Shown: in pieces, positions 8,532 to 17,369 of the stretch
Layout: every line of letters begins with the position of its first letter
Numbering within the stretch: the stretch's first letter is position 1
Assembly: GCF_018343535.1 (NCBI RefSeq)
Contig: NZ_JAGYPF010000005.1
Location: forward strand, 682,001-746,000
DNA: 64,000 nt
From: Neobacillus rhizophilus
GTDB taxonomy: Bacteria; Bacillota; Bacilli; Bacillales; Cytobacillaceae
Direction: 5' to 3'
Notes under the pieces: model-generated
The model's database searches: none
What the model was told of the DNA's origin: nothing
Seen by the model: the letters and a program-made list of their open reading frames with translations, nothing else
Program-made: the position numbers and the translations under genes

Positions 8532-8574
8532 AAAATGCCTGTACTCCTGAGATAAGGAGTCCGGGCATTTTTTT
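8532..8574. terminator. bidirectional terminator between tatC and sinR
   Basis: AAATGCC-GTACTCCT pairs with AGGAGT-GGGCATTT around a GAGATA loop, with A-run on the left and T-run on the right, so it can stop both the rightward tatC and the leftward sinR transcripts. Confidence 0.85.
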
Positions 8575-8917
8575 ACTTATTTTGTTCTCTCATCCATTCT
8601 TGAAACTTCAAGAAATTTAAATACTCCTTGAAATCCTGCTTTTCAAGGCCATTCTCAATTGCTTGCTGAATCAATGATTTCCATTCTTTATCTAATTTAA
8701 ATTCTATGTATTCTAACTCTTGTTGATAACCTAATAAATATTCTATGCTTGTTTCTAGTGGAAGCGCTATCTTTTGTATTAACTGGAGAGAGGGATTAGT
8801 TTGCATACCGCGTTCCAACAAGCTTAAATATGATTTTGATACATCAGCAAGTCTAGACAGCTCAGTTAGCGAATACCCTTTCTCCTCCCGTAACTGTTTA
8901 ATTTTTTCCCCAATCAT
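8573..8917 (-). CDS. sinR: SinR-like biofilm master repressor
   Basis: 114 residues starting MIGEKIKQLREEKGY, as in SinR (111 residues in B. subtilis); the start follows AGGAG/GAGG boxes. The N-terminal XRE helix-turn-helix contains SLTELSRLADVSKSYLSLLERG and is followed by TNPSLQLIQKIA. The C-terminal part (WKSLIQQAIENGLEKQDFKEYL) matches the SinR/SinI dimerisation domain. SinR represses matrix genes, and here it is divergent from tapA-sipW-tasA, its classical targets. No sinI antagonist gene is visible beside it. Confidence 0.88.
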   Translation of the reverse strand: MIGEKIKQLREEKGYSLTELSRLADVSKSYLSLLERGMQTNPSLQLIQKIALPLETSIEYLLGYQQELEYIEFKLDKEWKSLIQQAIENGLEKQDFKEYLNFLKFQEWMREQNK

Positions 8918-8969
8918 TATCCTCAACTCCTAATTAATTGCGTAAACAACTCCTGATATTCTTCATTAT

Positions 8970-9136
8970 AAAGAACATAATGTTTTTTAGAAAATAGTAA
9001 AAAAGTACGAAAACGGGAGAAAGCGTGAGAAAATTAGCTGAAAGTGTTCGTTATTAAGAAAAAACAGCTTTTTTTAGCAATTTTCACGTTCGTTATTTTG
9101 GGGTATACTCAATTTAGAAATTCGTTAATGAGAACA
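8970..9136. promoter_or_regulatory. sinR-tapA control region with SinR-box-like sites
   Basis: The known SinR box is GTTCTYT. The region holds AAAGAAC (8970-8976, an exact box on the minus strand), two copies of GTTCGTTATT (from 9046 and 9088) and TTCGTTAATGAGAAC (9121-9135), which contains GTTCTCA on the minus strand. A likely tapA promoter, TTTTCA (9081-9086), 17 nt, TATACT (9104-9109), is overlapped by the second copy and flanked by the others. Confidence 0.6.
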
Positions 9137-9154
9137 AATTAAAAAGGGAAGTTG

Positions 9155-9958
9155 ATGAAAATGAGAAATAAAGTCACCAACTTCGTTCTGAAAATACTAC
9201 AAAAGAAGCAAAATTCATTATATAGAACGAACGAGGGAGGGAGAATTATTCGATCTTTAAGAATTAGGAAATTTAAAAAGAGGGGCAAAGGACTACTAAC
9301 CGCAACTAAGATTGTAGCTATCTGGTACCTCTTGATTTTAACCGGTTCGTATATGACAAATGATACTGGAGCTTACTTTAATGATGTGAAAGTAATAAAT
9401 AATTCTTTCCAGGCTGGAAAATGGGATGATACAGTTCCACCTGATAACGATGAATGGGATAAAAGTTCATTAAGTTTCGATGGGACCAAGGCTTGGGCAG
9501 GGGAATGTAATGTTTTTACTACTATTAAAAACACAGGGAATAGCGCGAATATGATATCCACATGGAGATTTTATTTATATAAGGTAACGGGTGGTGAAAA
9601 GCCAACAAGCGGTCATGTTGCCACGGGGGTAGTCCCTAAACTAAAGAGTGGAGAAGTAGGACAAATTTCAGCAACTGTAAAAGAAAACGGAATATATCGA
9701 TTTGCGGTAAGAAGACCTCTTGGTCATCCTGGGAAAAATAGCCCTGATGAAAATGGCTATTCCTATATTTGGAGTGAAAATTTAATTAATGTCGTAAGCT
9801 GTACCAAAACCGAGCCAAATGTTAGCGAGGAAAAGTCTGAGCATCATCCAGAAAGCACAACCCCTACGGGAAATGAGGGGCAATCAGAGAATTCAGAGGA
9901 ATCGACCCCTACACAGAAAGAAGATAGTCCAACATTAAATGAAGTTACTAAGGATTGA
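9155..9958 (+). CDS. tapA: TapA, TasA-fibre anchoring and assembly protein
   Basis: 267 residues. An unusually long basic N-terminus (about 48 residues) precedes one hydrophobic segment and a SipW-type cleavage region (TGAYFNDV). The mature part matches TapA: two cysteines (GECNVF, VVSCTK), NTGNSANMISTWRFYLYKV and GIYRFAVRRPLGHPG, then an acidic Ser/Thr/Glu-rich tail. TapA nucleates and anchors TasA amyloid fibres on the cell surface. ATG 9155 was chosen after AAGGGA. First gene of the matrix operon. The tail is followed by a second open frame that may be its lost end. Confidence 0.85.
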   Translation: MKMRNKVTNFVLKILQKKQNSLYRTNEGGRIIRSLRIRKFKKRGKGLLTATKIVAIWYLLILTGSYMTNDTGAYFNDVKVINNSFQAGKWDDTVPPDNDEWDKSSLSFDGTKAWAGECNVFTTIKNTGNSANMISTWRFYLYKVTGGEKPTSGHVATGVVPKLKSGEVGQISATVKENGIYRFAVRRPLGHPGKNSPDENGYSYIWSENLINVVSCTKTEPNVSEEKSEHHPESTTPTGNEGQSENSEESTPTQKEDSPTLNEVTKD

Positions 9959-10076
9959 ATTAGAAAATATAACAACTGAGCCTAATTCATTTAAAATCGT
10001 TACAGTAGATAAGAATGGTCATGGATCAATGGGGATTACGATAACGGTATCACTAGATAAGGTTGTAATCAATTAA
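9939..10076 (+). CDS. 45-residue open frame overlapping the tapA 3' end (possible frameshifted tail)
   Basis: ATG at 9939, in the +1 frame relative to tapA, stays open to TAA at 10074. It contains strand-like sequence ITTEPNSFKIVTVDKNGHG and ITITVSLDKVVIN. No ribosome site precedes it, and it fills the whole tapA-sipW gap. It could be a C-terminal extension of TapA cut off by a frameshift, a remnant of another matrix gene, or chance. Confidence 0.3.
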   Translation: MKLLRIELENITTEPNSFKIVTVDKNGHGSMGITITVSLDKVVIN

Positions 10077-10098
10077 AAAAGCAAATGGGGTGATCAAA

Positions 10099-10662
10099 GT
10101 GGCAAGCAAGATTTGGAAGATTACTAGTAATTTGATAACAGGAATTCTATTCCTTCTATTTATCTTCATGATTTTTGTAGTAGTTTCATCAAAAGCCTCA
10201 AGCGGGGAACCTAATTTCTTAGGTTACCAACTGAAAACAGTCCTTTCTGGTTCCATGGAGCCAACATTTAAAACGGGGTCTATAATTGCCGTAAAGCCAG
10301 TTGAAAATGCTACAAATTTGAAAAAAGGTGACATCATTACCTTCAAAGAATCAGAAGGAATGTTAATCACACATAGAATTGTCGACGTTATCAAAAAGGA
10401 AAATCAAGTTATGTATGTAACAAAAGGTGATAACAACGAGGATAAAGACGCCAATGCAGTTGTATCCAAAAATGTTGTTGCAAAATATTCTGGTTTTACA
10501 ATTCCACTTCTTGGTTATTTCATTGATTTTGCAAAATCCAAAAATGGTACAGCTTTATTGCTGATTTTACCTGGATTATTATTACTTGCTTATTCTGCTA
10601 TAACCATTTTCAAAGCATTAAAAGAACTTGATAAAGGAAATGACGTTCAAAAGACTGCTTAA
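10099..10662 (+). CDS. sipW: signal peptidase I of the SipW (ER) type
   Basis: 187 residues from the GTG at 10099, spaced 6-7 nt from GGGGTGAT; a GTG at 10090 overlaps that box. N-terminal membrane helix, catalytic Ser in VLSGSMEPT (about 51) and the His of LITHRIV (about 92) that replaces the Lys of ordinary type I peptidases, then GDNNEDKD and a C-terminal membrane helix. SipW removes the signal peptides of TapA and TasA. It sits between their genes, as in B. subtilis. Confidence 0.95.
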   Translation: MASKIWKITSNLITGILFLLFIFMIFVVVSSKASSGEPNFLGYQLKTVLSGSMEPTFKTGSIIAVKPVENATNLKKGDIITFKESEGMLITHRIVDVIKKENQVMYVTKGDNNEDKDANAVVSKNVVAKYSGFTIPLLGYFIDFAKSKNGTALLLILPGLLLLAYSAITIFKALKELDKGNDVQKTA

Positions 10663-10749
10663 TGGTTGCACTCCTTATGGAAACATAAGGGTTCAATAAA
10701 TAAATTTTACATACCCAAATAGAGGGTGAAAAAAGAGGAGGAAGAAGGA

Positions 10750-11556
10750 ATGAGCTTGAAAAAGAAATTAGGGTTGGGAGCAGCATCAGCAGCACTAGGT
10801 TTATCATTAATTGGCGGAGGAACATTTGCTTACTTCAACGATACTGCAACAGTGAATAACCAATTTGCAGCGGGAACATTAAACTTGGATGTATTAAAAA
10901 CTGCCGATGGTGAAATTAATTTTGATTTGAGAAATATGAAACCTGGTGATACTGCAAAAAGATACTTTGTCTTACAAAATAGCGGATCACTGTCAATTAA
11001 GGATGTAATGATGGCAGTAGTGGCTAGCGATTTTTCTGATGGTATGACGGCAGCTGGAAAAACCGCAGATAGTAATATGGAAGGGTTTTTAAAGCAATTT
11101 AAGGTTGAATTTTTCCGGGTACAAAACCCTGATCCAACACAACCAGGTGGACCTTGGAATAATCCGCAAAATGCAGATATTATTGCTTCCGGAAAAACTG
11201 TAACTTTATGGGACTTACACAATAAAAATTATAATGATATCCTTTCGGCATATAAGGGGACTGGCGCTGATATCGGTAGATTAAATATTTCTCCAACAGG
11301 AATGCCTGTAGGTGATCAAGATGGCGTTGGTATTCAAATTACCTTTGTTGACAATGGTAATCAAAATATTTACCAGGGCGATAGTGTAAAAGTATCCTTT
11401 GATCTAGAGGCTAGACAAGAAGCTGGTGTTGAGGTTAAAACAAATGGTTATATTAAATCAAATGAAAACCATCCATCTACACCAGTAACTACTGACAATA
11501 ATGACAACAAAAACGTCCAGGCTGTTTCTGACGCCAAAGACAATCCAAAAGAATAA
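10750..11556 (+). CDS. tasA: TasA/CalY, major biofilm-matrix fibre protein
   Basis: 268 residues from the ATG after GAGGAGGAAG; an upstream GTG lies before that box. The signal peptide ends in the SipW site region GGTFAYFNDTATVNNQFAAGTLNLDV, abbreviated GGTFAYFNDTATVNN. The jelly-roll fibre domain includes FDLRNMKPGDTAKRYF and the SLSIKDVMMAV block. The C-terminal tail is Asn/Asp-rich and low-complexity. Secreted and assembled into fibres after SipW cleavage and TapA nucleation. A GC-rich hairpin follows, then the LPXTG gene. Confidence 0.93.
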   Translation: MSLKKKLGLGAASAALGLSLIGGGTFAYFNDTATVNNQFAAGTLNLDVLKTADGEINFDLRNMKPGDTAKRYFVLQNSGSLSIKDVMMAVVASDFSDGMTAAGKTADSNMEGFLKQFKVEFFRVQNPDPTQPGGPWNNPQNADIIASGKTVTLWDLHNKNYNDILSAYKGTGADIGRLNISPTGMPVGDQDGVGIQITFVDNGNQNIYQGDSVKVSFDLEARQEAGVEVKTNGYIKSNENHPSTPVTTDNNDNKNVQAVSDAKDNPKE

Positions 11557-11580
11557 TAGACTTTTAACTTGCATTCGATG

Positions 11581-11601
11581 GGCGGAGGGCAATCCTCCGC
11601 C
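11581..11601 (+). terminator. GC-rich hairpin between tasA and the LPXTG gene
   Basis: GGCGGAGG/CCTCCGCC with a 5-nt loop. No T-run follows, so it is more likely a transcript-stabilising or partial-attenuation hairpin than a full terminator. Confidence 0.5.
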
Positions 11602-11642
11602 TATTGAAAAAATAAGGTGAATTTATTTGAATGAGGTAATGT

Positions 11643-12236
11643 ATGAAAAAACATCTCATTATTTTATTAATTCTTCTCGTAATGCTACCCAATCAGGTTC
11701 TCGGTGCAACAGGTACTAAGGTACTAAACTTAACAGTAGATCCTCAAAAGGTCTTGTTTGATATTCGTAATGTTAAGCCAGGAGATAGCTTTCCAAGAAA
11801 AATTGCAGTAATGAATAAAGGAAATAATGGTTTTAAGTACATCGTTACTAATAAATTTATTACCGGTTCAAAGGAATTTTATGATCGATTAATCCTGAAA
11901 ATTGAAGATGGTACAAAAGTAGTATACGAAGGAAATCTCAAAGATTTTGAAAAACTAGATCCACGTTTACTAAAAAGTAAGTCAAAAGAAGATTTGTATT
12001 TTTATATAACTGTACCATATGAATTGGATAACAAATATCAGGGCTTAAATTGTGAATTTCAATTGAAATTTTATGTTGAAGGTACATTAGGCGGTGCACT
12101 TCCAGCAGATGGGCCTCGACTTCCTGCAACGGGTACAAATATGTTTAATTTTTTAGTAGCTGGTATCACGCTAGTTTTAGCTGGCGGTACACTACAATTT
12201 ATTAAGAGCCGTAGAAAACAGGATAAACCAATATAA
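11643..12236 (+). CDS. LPXTG-anchored TasA-like surface protein
   Basis: 197 residues. A signal peptide (MKKHLIILLILLVMLPNQVLG) is followed by a domain sharing the TasA core pattern (VLFDIRNVKPGDSFPRKIAVMN versus FDLRNMKPGDTAKRYFVLQN), then the sorting signal LPATG at residue 160, a hydrophobic helix and the basic tail SRRKQ. Sortase would link it covalently to peptidoglycan. It lies directly behind tasA and may anchor or cap TasA fibres; this is inference. No sortase gene is in the window. Confidence 0.82.
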   Translation: MKKHLIILLILLVMLPNQVLGATGTKVLNLTVDPQKVLFDIRNVKPGDSFPRKIAVMNKGNNGFKYIVTNKFITGSKEFYDRLILKIEDGTKVVYEGNLKDFEKLDPRLLKSKSKEDLYFYITVPYELDNKYQGLNCEFQLKFYVEGTLGGALPADGPRLPATGTNMFNFLVAGITLVLAGGTLQFIKSRRKQDKPI

Positions 12237-12281
12237 AGACCTTGATTTTGGAGCTTAACAATCAAGGTCTATTATTTTTTT
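12237..12281 (+). terminator. terminator of the matrix operon
   Basis: AGACCTTGAT/ATCAAGGTCT stem with a 14-nt loop, followed by ATTATTTTTTT. Confidence 0.85.
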
Positions 12282-12346
12282 CTACCATTATAAATTTTTA
12301 TTATTTACATTAAAGCTGTTTTAATTTGGGGAATTAAAGAATAATC

Positions 12347-12384
12347 CAAAAGATGAGGGCACGCGCGACCGTGTATCTTTTTTG
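12347..12384. terminator. hairpin between the matrix operon and the MBL gene
   Basis: AAAAGAT/ATCTTTT outer arms with an inner CACG/CGTG pair, flanked by T-runs. It lies just past the 3' end of the leftward MBL gene. A weaker AT-rich hairpin (12398-12426) overlaps that gene's stop. Confidence 0.5.
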
Positions 12385-12421
12385 TTTTAAAATAGAAAAT
12401 AGAATAGCCACCATAGCCATT

Positions 12422-13312
12422 CTATTTCACTCTCACTATTTCCGATGCTGTTTCCGCCACAACATACCCCAACCGTTCCAAATGCTTCCGAATACCGCTT
12501 CGCTCCCATGTCTTGAGAATTGGAGTTGTAAGTGTAGCTTTTGGATAAAATATCCCGATTTCCGTCAATTCTTTAAAACTCAATCCTTGCTTGACATATC
12601 CTTCAATTTTTTCATCCCTCTGATCGATTATGTCAAGGAATTTATCCATTGCGTCTGTAAATTCCTCTTTAGTGAAAATACCTTTTTGATGGCCGGTAAT
12701 GTATGTATTTGCATCAAGCGTCAAGAGCCGTTTGCCTGAGTTGATAAAGTCATCGATATTACCATCGGTCCCATTATACCATGGACCAAAGGTAGTCATA
12801 TCATAATCGCCAGCAAACACGACCCCGAGCTCCGGAAAGTATGGGCAGGCCAGGCCGCTTGTATGTCCAGGAGTATGCAAAAACACTACTTTTACATCAT
12901 CAAATACATATTCTGACTCGTATTCATATGTTCCTGAAAATCCCCCGAGATTTTGAACCCATTCCTGTGGAAGGGTTTTTTTCCATGCTTCCACGCCTCT
13001 AGGACCCCATTCTTGATAGACCCCATTTGCATGGGCTATTCCCTCCACTGTCCTAGAAGTTTCAAATTCAATCTTATTGATAAGTTTGGTCGCATCTCGG
13101 AACAGGTGATTATGTAAGGTATGGTCAGGATGGTAATGGGTATTAATGATGAGATCAATTCCCTTTTCGTGGTCCAGTTCAAGAAGGGCTTTTGCCTCTG
13201 CTCCACTGTCAATTAGCACCTTTTCCTCGCAGTCGATATACAAGCTCCGAGAGAAAGGGACTTTGCTGCTATTTGGACCTTCCATGATGATAATAGGGCC
13301 AATTCGATTCAA
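12422..13312 (-). CDS. MBL-fold metallo-hydrolase
   Basis: 296 residues if started at TTG 13312, 9 nt from AAGGAGA; the frame extends to an ATG at 13381 with no ribosome site. Metal ligands HYHPDH (residues 59-64), HTPGHTSG and the Asp of VFAGDYDMT are intact, so it should be a two-metal hydrolase. There is no signal peptide. The substrate is unknown; the family includes glyoxalase-II-like, lactonase-like and arylsulfatase-like enzymes. It stands alone, transcribed towards the matrix operon. Confidence 0.85.
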   Translation of the reverse strand: MNRIGPIIIMEGPNSSKVPFSRSLYIDCEEKVLIDSGAEAKALLELDHEKGIDLIINTHYHPDHTLHNHLFRDATKLINKIEFETSRTVEGIAHANGVYQEWGPRGVEAWKKTLPQEWVQNLGGFSGTYEYESEYVFDDVKVVFLHTPGHTSGLACPYFPELGVVFAGDYDMTTFGPWYNGTDGNIDDFINSGKRLLTLDANTYITGHQKGIFTKEEFTDAMDKFLDIIDQRDEKIEGYVKQGLSFKELTEIGIFYPKATLTTPILKTWERSGIRKHLERLGYVVAETASEIVRVK

Positions 13313-13501
13313 TGAGTTCACTCTCCTTTTCTCTCTATTTGAAAATTCATAATTTTCATCGATGAATGAATACTCATTCATAATACCACATTATTTTGTT
13401 CTTCTCAAAAAATTTTTTATCATTCAGACTGCTTTAGAATTTGGGTAAAAAATAATTATTTGGAAAAAATAAGCTAAACTGACAACAATAGGTGCTGAAA
13501 T

Positions 13502-15016
13502 ATGTTCAAATGGAAAAAAGAGAGTAAGTCACAGGAAGTATTTAAAGCCCATAGCTTATATATCGATGAATTGAAAGAGCAATTAAAAAACGAACTGCTT
13601 TATTCAGATATTACCTTTCGTCATCTCAAGAAAAACGGGAATAGAATCGTCTTTTGTTTTTTAGAAAGCTTGATTGACAAGAGTAGCTTGGATGAATTTA
13701 TTCTGGCTCCGATTCAAAATAATGAGAAGATTGAATGGTCCGTCCAAGGATTCACGCAGGTTCTGCCATTATCGGTCTTAACAGTAACCAATCAACTGAG
13801 TGAAATTATCAGCGGGCTGATTGAAGGTAATGTCTATATATATGTGGAAGGGGACCCGTATGGTCTATTAACGAATCTCAGCAAGACGGTTGAACGTGGA
13901 GTGGAGAAGCCAGAAACGGAATCAAACGTTTATGGCCCGAAGATTTCGTTTACGGAATCCCTCGTCAGCAATATGAATATCTTAAGAAACAATTTAAAGG
14001 ACCCAAACCTTTGTATGCAGGACCTTGTAGTGGGGAAAAGGGTGAAAACAAAAGCGAAACTCGTCTACATACAGGGAATTGCCGATGAGGAACTTGTCAC
14101 CACCTTTAAACAAAGGATAAGTGAGCTTGAAATAGATTATGTCCCCGGGAACACCGTTCTTGGACATTTGATTGAAAACAACAGCTGGAGCGTGTTTCCC
14201 CAGTTGATGACGACCGAGCTCCCGGACCGGATATCCATTGCACTATACAGGGGCAAAGTGGCTGTTCTAATGGACCGGAGTCCAGATTGCCTTTATGGTC
14301 CCACAACCTTTTTCTCCTATTTTGAGTCTACCGAAGATGTTTATATGCGGTGGAATATGGGGCTGTTCTTACGGGTCCTGCGATTGACGGCGCTTTTTTT
14401 ATCCGTCCTATTGACGCCCGCCTATGTTGCGGTTCTGACCTATCATTATGAAGTTATACCGTCGCCCATGCTGGTTACCTTGGGTGAGTCAAGGTCAAAG
14501 GTACCCTTTCCACCGGTCTTTGAAACATTGCTGCTAGAGTTTGTCATAGAGCTGCTTCGCGAGGCCGGTGCCAGGCTGCCAACAAAAGTAGGCCAGACCA
14601 TCGGTATCGTAGGTGGTATTGTCATCGGACAGGCAGCCGTTCAGGCCGGTTTTACCAGTAACATCTTAATTATTATGATTGCATTAAGTGCGCTCGGGTC
14701 CTTTACAACCCCAAGTTATTTAATGGGTACGGCAATCAGAATGATTCGTTTTCCAATTATCATTATTGCTGGTATTTGGGGCGGAATTGGGATTATGGTT
14801 GCATTTTGTTTTTTTATCATTCATCTGCTAAGACTGGAAACACTGGGTAAACCATATCTTTCGCCGGTTTATCCTTTACAATGGCGAGATCTGGGTTATA
14901 GTTTTTTCCTTGTGCCTTATCAATATCTTGCCAAACGTCCTCAGACCAATAAACCAGTAGACAAAGAGCGTTTTTCAGAAAAAAAAGCTAAGCTAAAAAA
15001 AGATATAGATGAATAG
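13502..15016 (+). CDS. spore germination receptor A subunit (GerA family)
   Basis: 504 residues. A hydrophilic N-terminal domain (about 1-290) precedes five or so membrane spans, with the family motifs PDRISIALYRGKVAVLMD and EVIPSPMLVTLGESRSKVPFP. With the next two genes it forms a complete GerA/GerK-type nutrient receptor in the spore inner membrane. Which nutrient it senses cannot be told from sequence. AGGTG precedes the start. Such operons are normally forespore (sigma-G) expressed, but no clean sigma-G promoter was found. Confidence 0.92.
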   Translation: MFKWKKESKSQEVFKAHSLYIDELKEQLKNELLYSDITFRHLKKNGNRIVFCFLESLIDKSSLDEFILAPIQNNEKIEWSVQGFTQVLPLSVLTVTNQLSEIISGLIEGNVYIYVEGDPYGLLTNLSKTVERGVEKPETESNVYGPKISFTESLVSNMNILRNNLKDPNLCMQDLVVGKRVKTKAKLVYIQGIADEELVTTFKQRISELEIDYVPGNTVLGHLIENNSWSVFPQLMTTELPDRISIALYRGKVAVLMDRSPDCLYGPTTFFSYFESTEDVYMRWNMGLFLRVLRLTALFLSVLLTPAYVAVLTYHYEVIPSPMLVTLGESRSKVPFPPVFETLLLEFVIELLREAGARLPTKVGQTIGIVGGIVIGQAAVQAGFTSNILIIMIALSALGSFTTPSYLMGTAIRMIRFPIIIIAGIWGGIGIMVAFCFFIIHLLRLETLGKPYLSPVYPLQWRDLGYSFFLVPYQYLAKRPQTNKPVDKERFSEKKAKLKKDIDE

Positions 15017-15028
15017 AGGGCGATGTAA

Positions 15029-16150
15029 ATGGAGGTGAATGTTAAACCCAGAGATGGATTGCAGCTTCATGCATTTCTGCTCATATTTATTGTTCACTCC
15101 ACCCAAATTGGTGTAGGACTTGTAGGCTTGCCAAGAATTGTATATTTAGATGCTGGCCATGACGGCTGGATTTCTGTTTTTTTAGCAGGGGTGCTGGGAG
15201 GCGTGTCCTTGTGGTTCATGGTAAAAATGCTTGGTCAATATGACAGCGCAGATTTATATGGCATACATGCCGATGTATTTGGAAAATGGATAGGAAATTT
15301 TCTCAGTCTGATGTATATGGGTTATTTAGCTGCCGCCTTTTTTGTAATCTATATTAATTACATAGAAATCGTGCAGGTGTGGATCTTTCCAAACCTTCCA
15401 ACCTGGCAGCTTGGGTTAGTGTTGACTCTGCTTTCTGCCTACGCTGTTTATGGAGGAATAAGGGTTGTTGTAGGAACCGCCTTCTTGTCAGTGATGGGGA
15501 CGCTTTGGATGGTTTTCGTCCTATTTGTTCCTTTAAAACATTCGGAAATTAATCATATATTTCCGATATTAGATGCCGATATTGAACAAATTCTTAAAGG
15601 AGCTCACAATTCCTCCTTATCAATGATGGGGATGGAATTAGTCCTATTTGTTTACCCATATATAAAAGAAAAACAAAAAACTCAAATTTTCTCCCAAATA
15701 GGCAATGCATATACAGCCTTTATTTTTACACTTGTTACGTTTGTCTCGATAATTTATTATGCTGGTGGAAGTTTGGAACAAACCATTTGGCCTGTTATAT
15801 CGTTGTTCAAAATAGTCCGCCTTCCCAATTTGGAAAGGTTCGAAATTATCGCTGTTTCTTTTTGGATGCTTATTATCGTGCCTAATTTGTGTATTTATTT
15901 GTGGGCAGCCTCGAAAGGTTTCTCACGTATATTTGCTGGAAAGCAAAAATGGGGGCTTTGGATTCTTGTCAGCTTAATCTTTGTATCTTCATTTTTTGTC
16001 AAAGCAAGATATCAAATGAATCTGATTTCAGATATAATCGGAAAGTTCGGTTTTTATGCTGCGGTTTGTTACCCGATTCTTTTATATTTCATTGTTTCTG
16101 CCAAAAACAAGTATTTTAGGGGGAAGAACAATCATGCCAAAGGGTCCTAA
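15029..16150 (+). CDS. spore germination receptor B subunit (GerAB/endospore transporter family)
   Basis: 373 residues with about ten membrane spans and the opening pattern LHAFLLIFIVHSTQIGVGLVGLPR. The B subunit belongs to the amino acid-polyamine-organocation transporter superfamily and is thought to bind the germinant. It begins 12 nt after the A subunit and overlaps the C subunit start by 17 nt, showing one operon. Confidence 0.92.
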   Translation: MEVNVKPRDGLQLHAFLLIFIVHSTQIGVGLVGLPRIVYLDAGHDGWISVFLAGVLGGVSLWFMVKMLGQYDSADLYGIHADVFGKWIGNFLSLMYMGYLAAAFFVIYINYIEIVQVWIFPNLPTWQLGLVLTLLSAYAVYGGIRVVVGTAFLSVMGTLWMVFVLFVPLKHSEINHIFPILDADIEQILKGAHNSSLSMMGMELVLFVYPYIKEKQKTQIFSQIGNAYTAFIFTLVTFVSIIYYAGGSLEQTIWPVISLFKIVRLPNLERFEIIAVSFWMLIIVPNLCIYLWAASKGFSRIFAGKQKWGLWILVSLIFVSSFFVKARYQMNLISDIIGKFGFYAAVCYPILLYFIVSAKNKYFRGKNNHAKGS

Positions 16151-17291
16151 ATGGAAAACCGCTATATTGATGATTGCTAGCACGCTTTGTTTATCTGGAT
16201 GCGTGGAGGCGAGGCAATTAGAGAAATTAGGACTGATTACGGCTGTTGGCTATGATTTGGATGGGAAGAATACGATTAAGGGGACAGTGGTTGTTCATAA
16301 ATTTGATGCACTGGCGAAGAATGTGACTAAAGTTATTTCAGTAGAAGCCCATACGAGTAAATCTTTACGACAGAAACAAAATCTTCGTTCCGACCAAAGG
16401 CTTGTTTCAGGGCAGCTGCGATGTGTCGTCTACAGCAAGGCCCTTGCAAAGAAAGGGATTATTCAGCTTGTTGATACGCTTAATCGTGACCCTAATATCG
16501 GCAATATGGTATATTTGATGATTTCGGAGCATGATGCTTCGTCAATCATCAATGTGGGCAAGAAGAATGTGAAACTGAATCTTGGAACTTATTTATATAA
16601 TCTAATTAGGCAAAATGTAGAAAGTGAGCAGATGCTCTCACCTACACTGCAGGATTTTAATCATAGTTACCATGATAATGGAAAAGATCCGGTATTACCA
16701 CTTCTTAAATTAGAGAATGGCGATGTTTCGGTTGCAGGCACAGCCCTGTTTAAGGATGACAGGCTTGTAGGAATATTGCCTACAAATAAGCTATTTTTCT
16801 TAAAAATTTTGGCAGAAAAATATAAATCTGGTACTGAAGAATTTGGATTTAATCGAGAAGACTTCAAGAGCATCTTAAAGGGAAATGAGGGACGGAGTTT
16901 TCGAACTGTTTATAATAAATTATTTCTGGAAATCGACAATATCCGCAGCCATACCAAAATAAAATTAGTGGATAAGAAAAACGTTCGATTTAGGGTCGAA
17001 ATTAAATTTGCATCAAGGCTTTTGGAAACAACAGAGCCTCTTGAATTGGGCAGTGCCAAAAATGTTAAATTCATTGAGAGGCAGATCGAAAAGAAAATGG
17101 AAAAGGAAATACATGATTTGCTCATTTTTTTTCAAAAGAAGGGGGTGGACCCGGTCGGGATTGGCAATGAATATATCGCTCATATTCGCGGGAAAAAAAT
17201 TACCCCAAAGGAATGGAGAAGTATTTATAAAAATGCCAAATTTGAAGTTCGTGTGAAAAATACTATTGTAAAAACGGGAGTAATAGATTAA
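16134..17291 (+). CDS. spore germination receptor C lipoprotein (GerAC family)
   Basis: 385 residues from the ATG at 16134 behind GGGGAAG, inside the end of the B gene. Lipoprotein signal with lipobox LSGC (Cys near residue 23), followed by VEARQLEKLGLITAVGYD, the usual GerAC N-terminus. The remainder is the three-domain GerAC fold ending RVKNTIVKTGVID. Anchored outside the spore inner membrane, it completes the receptor. Confidence 0.92.
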   Translation: MPKGPKWKTAILMIASTLCLSGCVEARQLEKLGLITAVGYDLDGKNTIKGTVVVHKFDALAKNVTKVISVEAHTSKSLRQKQNLRSDQRLVSGQLRCVVYSKALAKKGIIQLVDTLNRDPNIGNMVYLMISEHDASSIINVGKKNVKLNLGTYLYNLIRQNVESEQMLSPTLQDFNHSYHDNGKDPVLPLLKLENGDVSVAGTALFKDDRLVGILPTNKLFFLKILAEKYKSGTEEFGFNREDFKSILKGNEGRSFRTVYNKLFLEIDNIRSHTKIKLVDKKNVRFRVEIKFASRLLETTEPLELGSAKNVKFIERQIEKKMEKEIHDLLIFFQKKGVDPVGIGNEYIAHIRGKKITPKEWRSIYKNAKFEVRVKNTIVKTGVID

Positions 17292-17369
17292 ACTACGCTT
17301 TTCCTTTCCTCTTTTTTAAAACTTTGTTAAACTATTCACGGATGGAATAGAGGAAGGTAGTGTGTTTAA

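Noticed and set aside
9155..12236. tapA-sipW-tasA as a possible novel amyloid or toxin system
   Set aside because: The core three genes match the known matrix operon; only the LPXTG gene and control sites are unusual.
12353..12739. 128-codon plus-strand frame
   Set aside because: Antisense to the MBL gene, which has clear metal-binding motifs.
13440..13501. Sigma-G promoter before the GerA-type operon
   Set aside because: No pair of boxes close to the sigma-G consensus at correct spacing was found.
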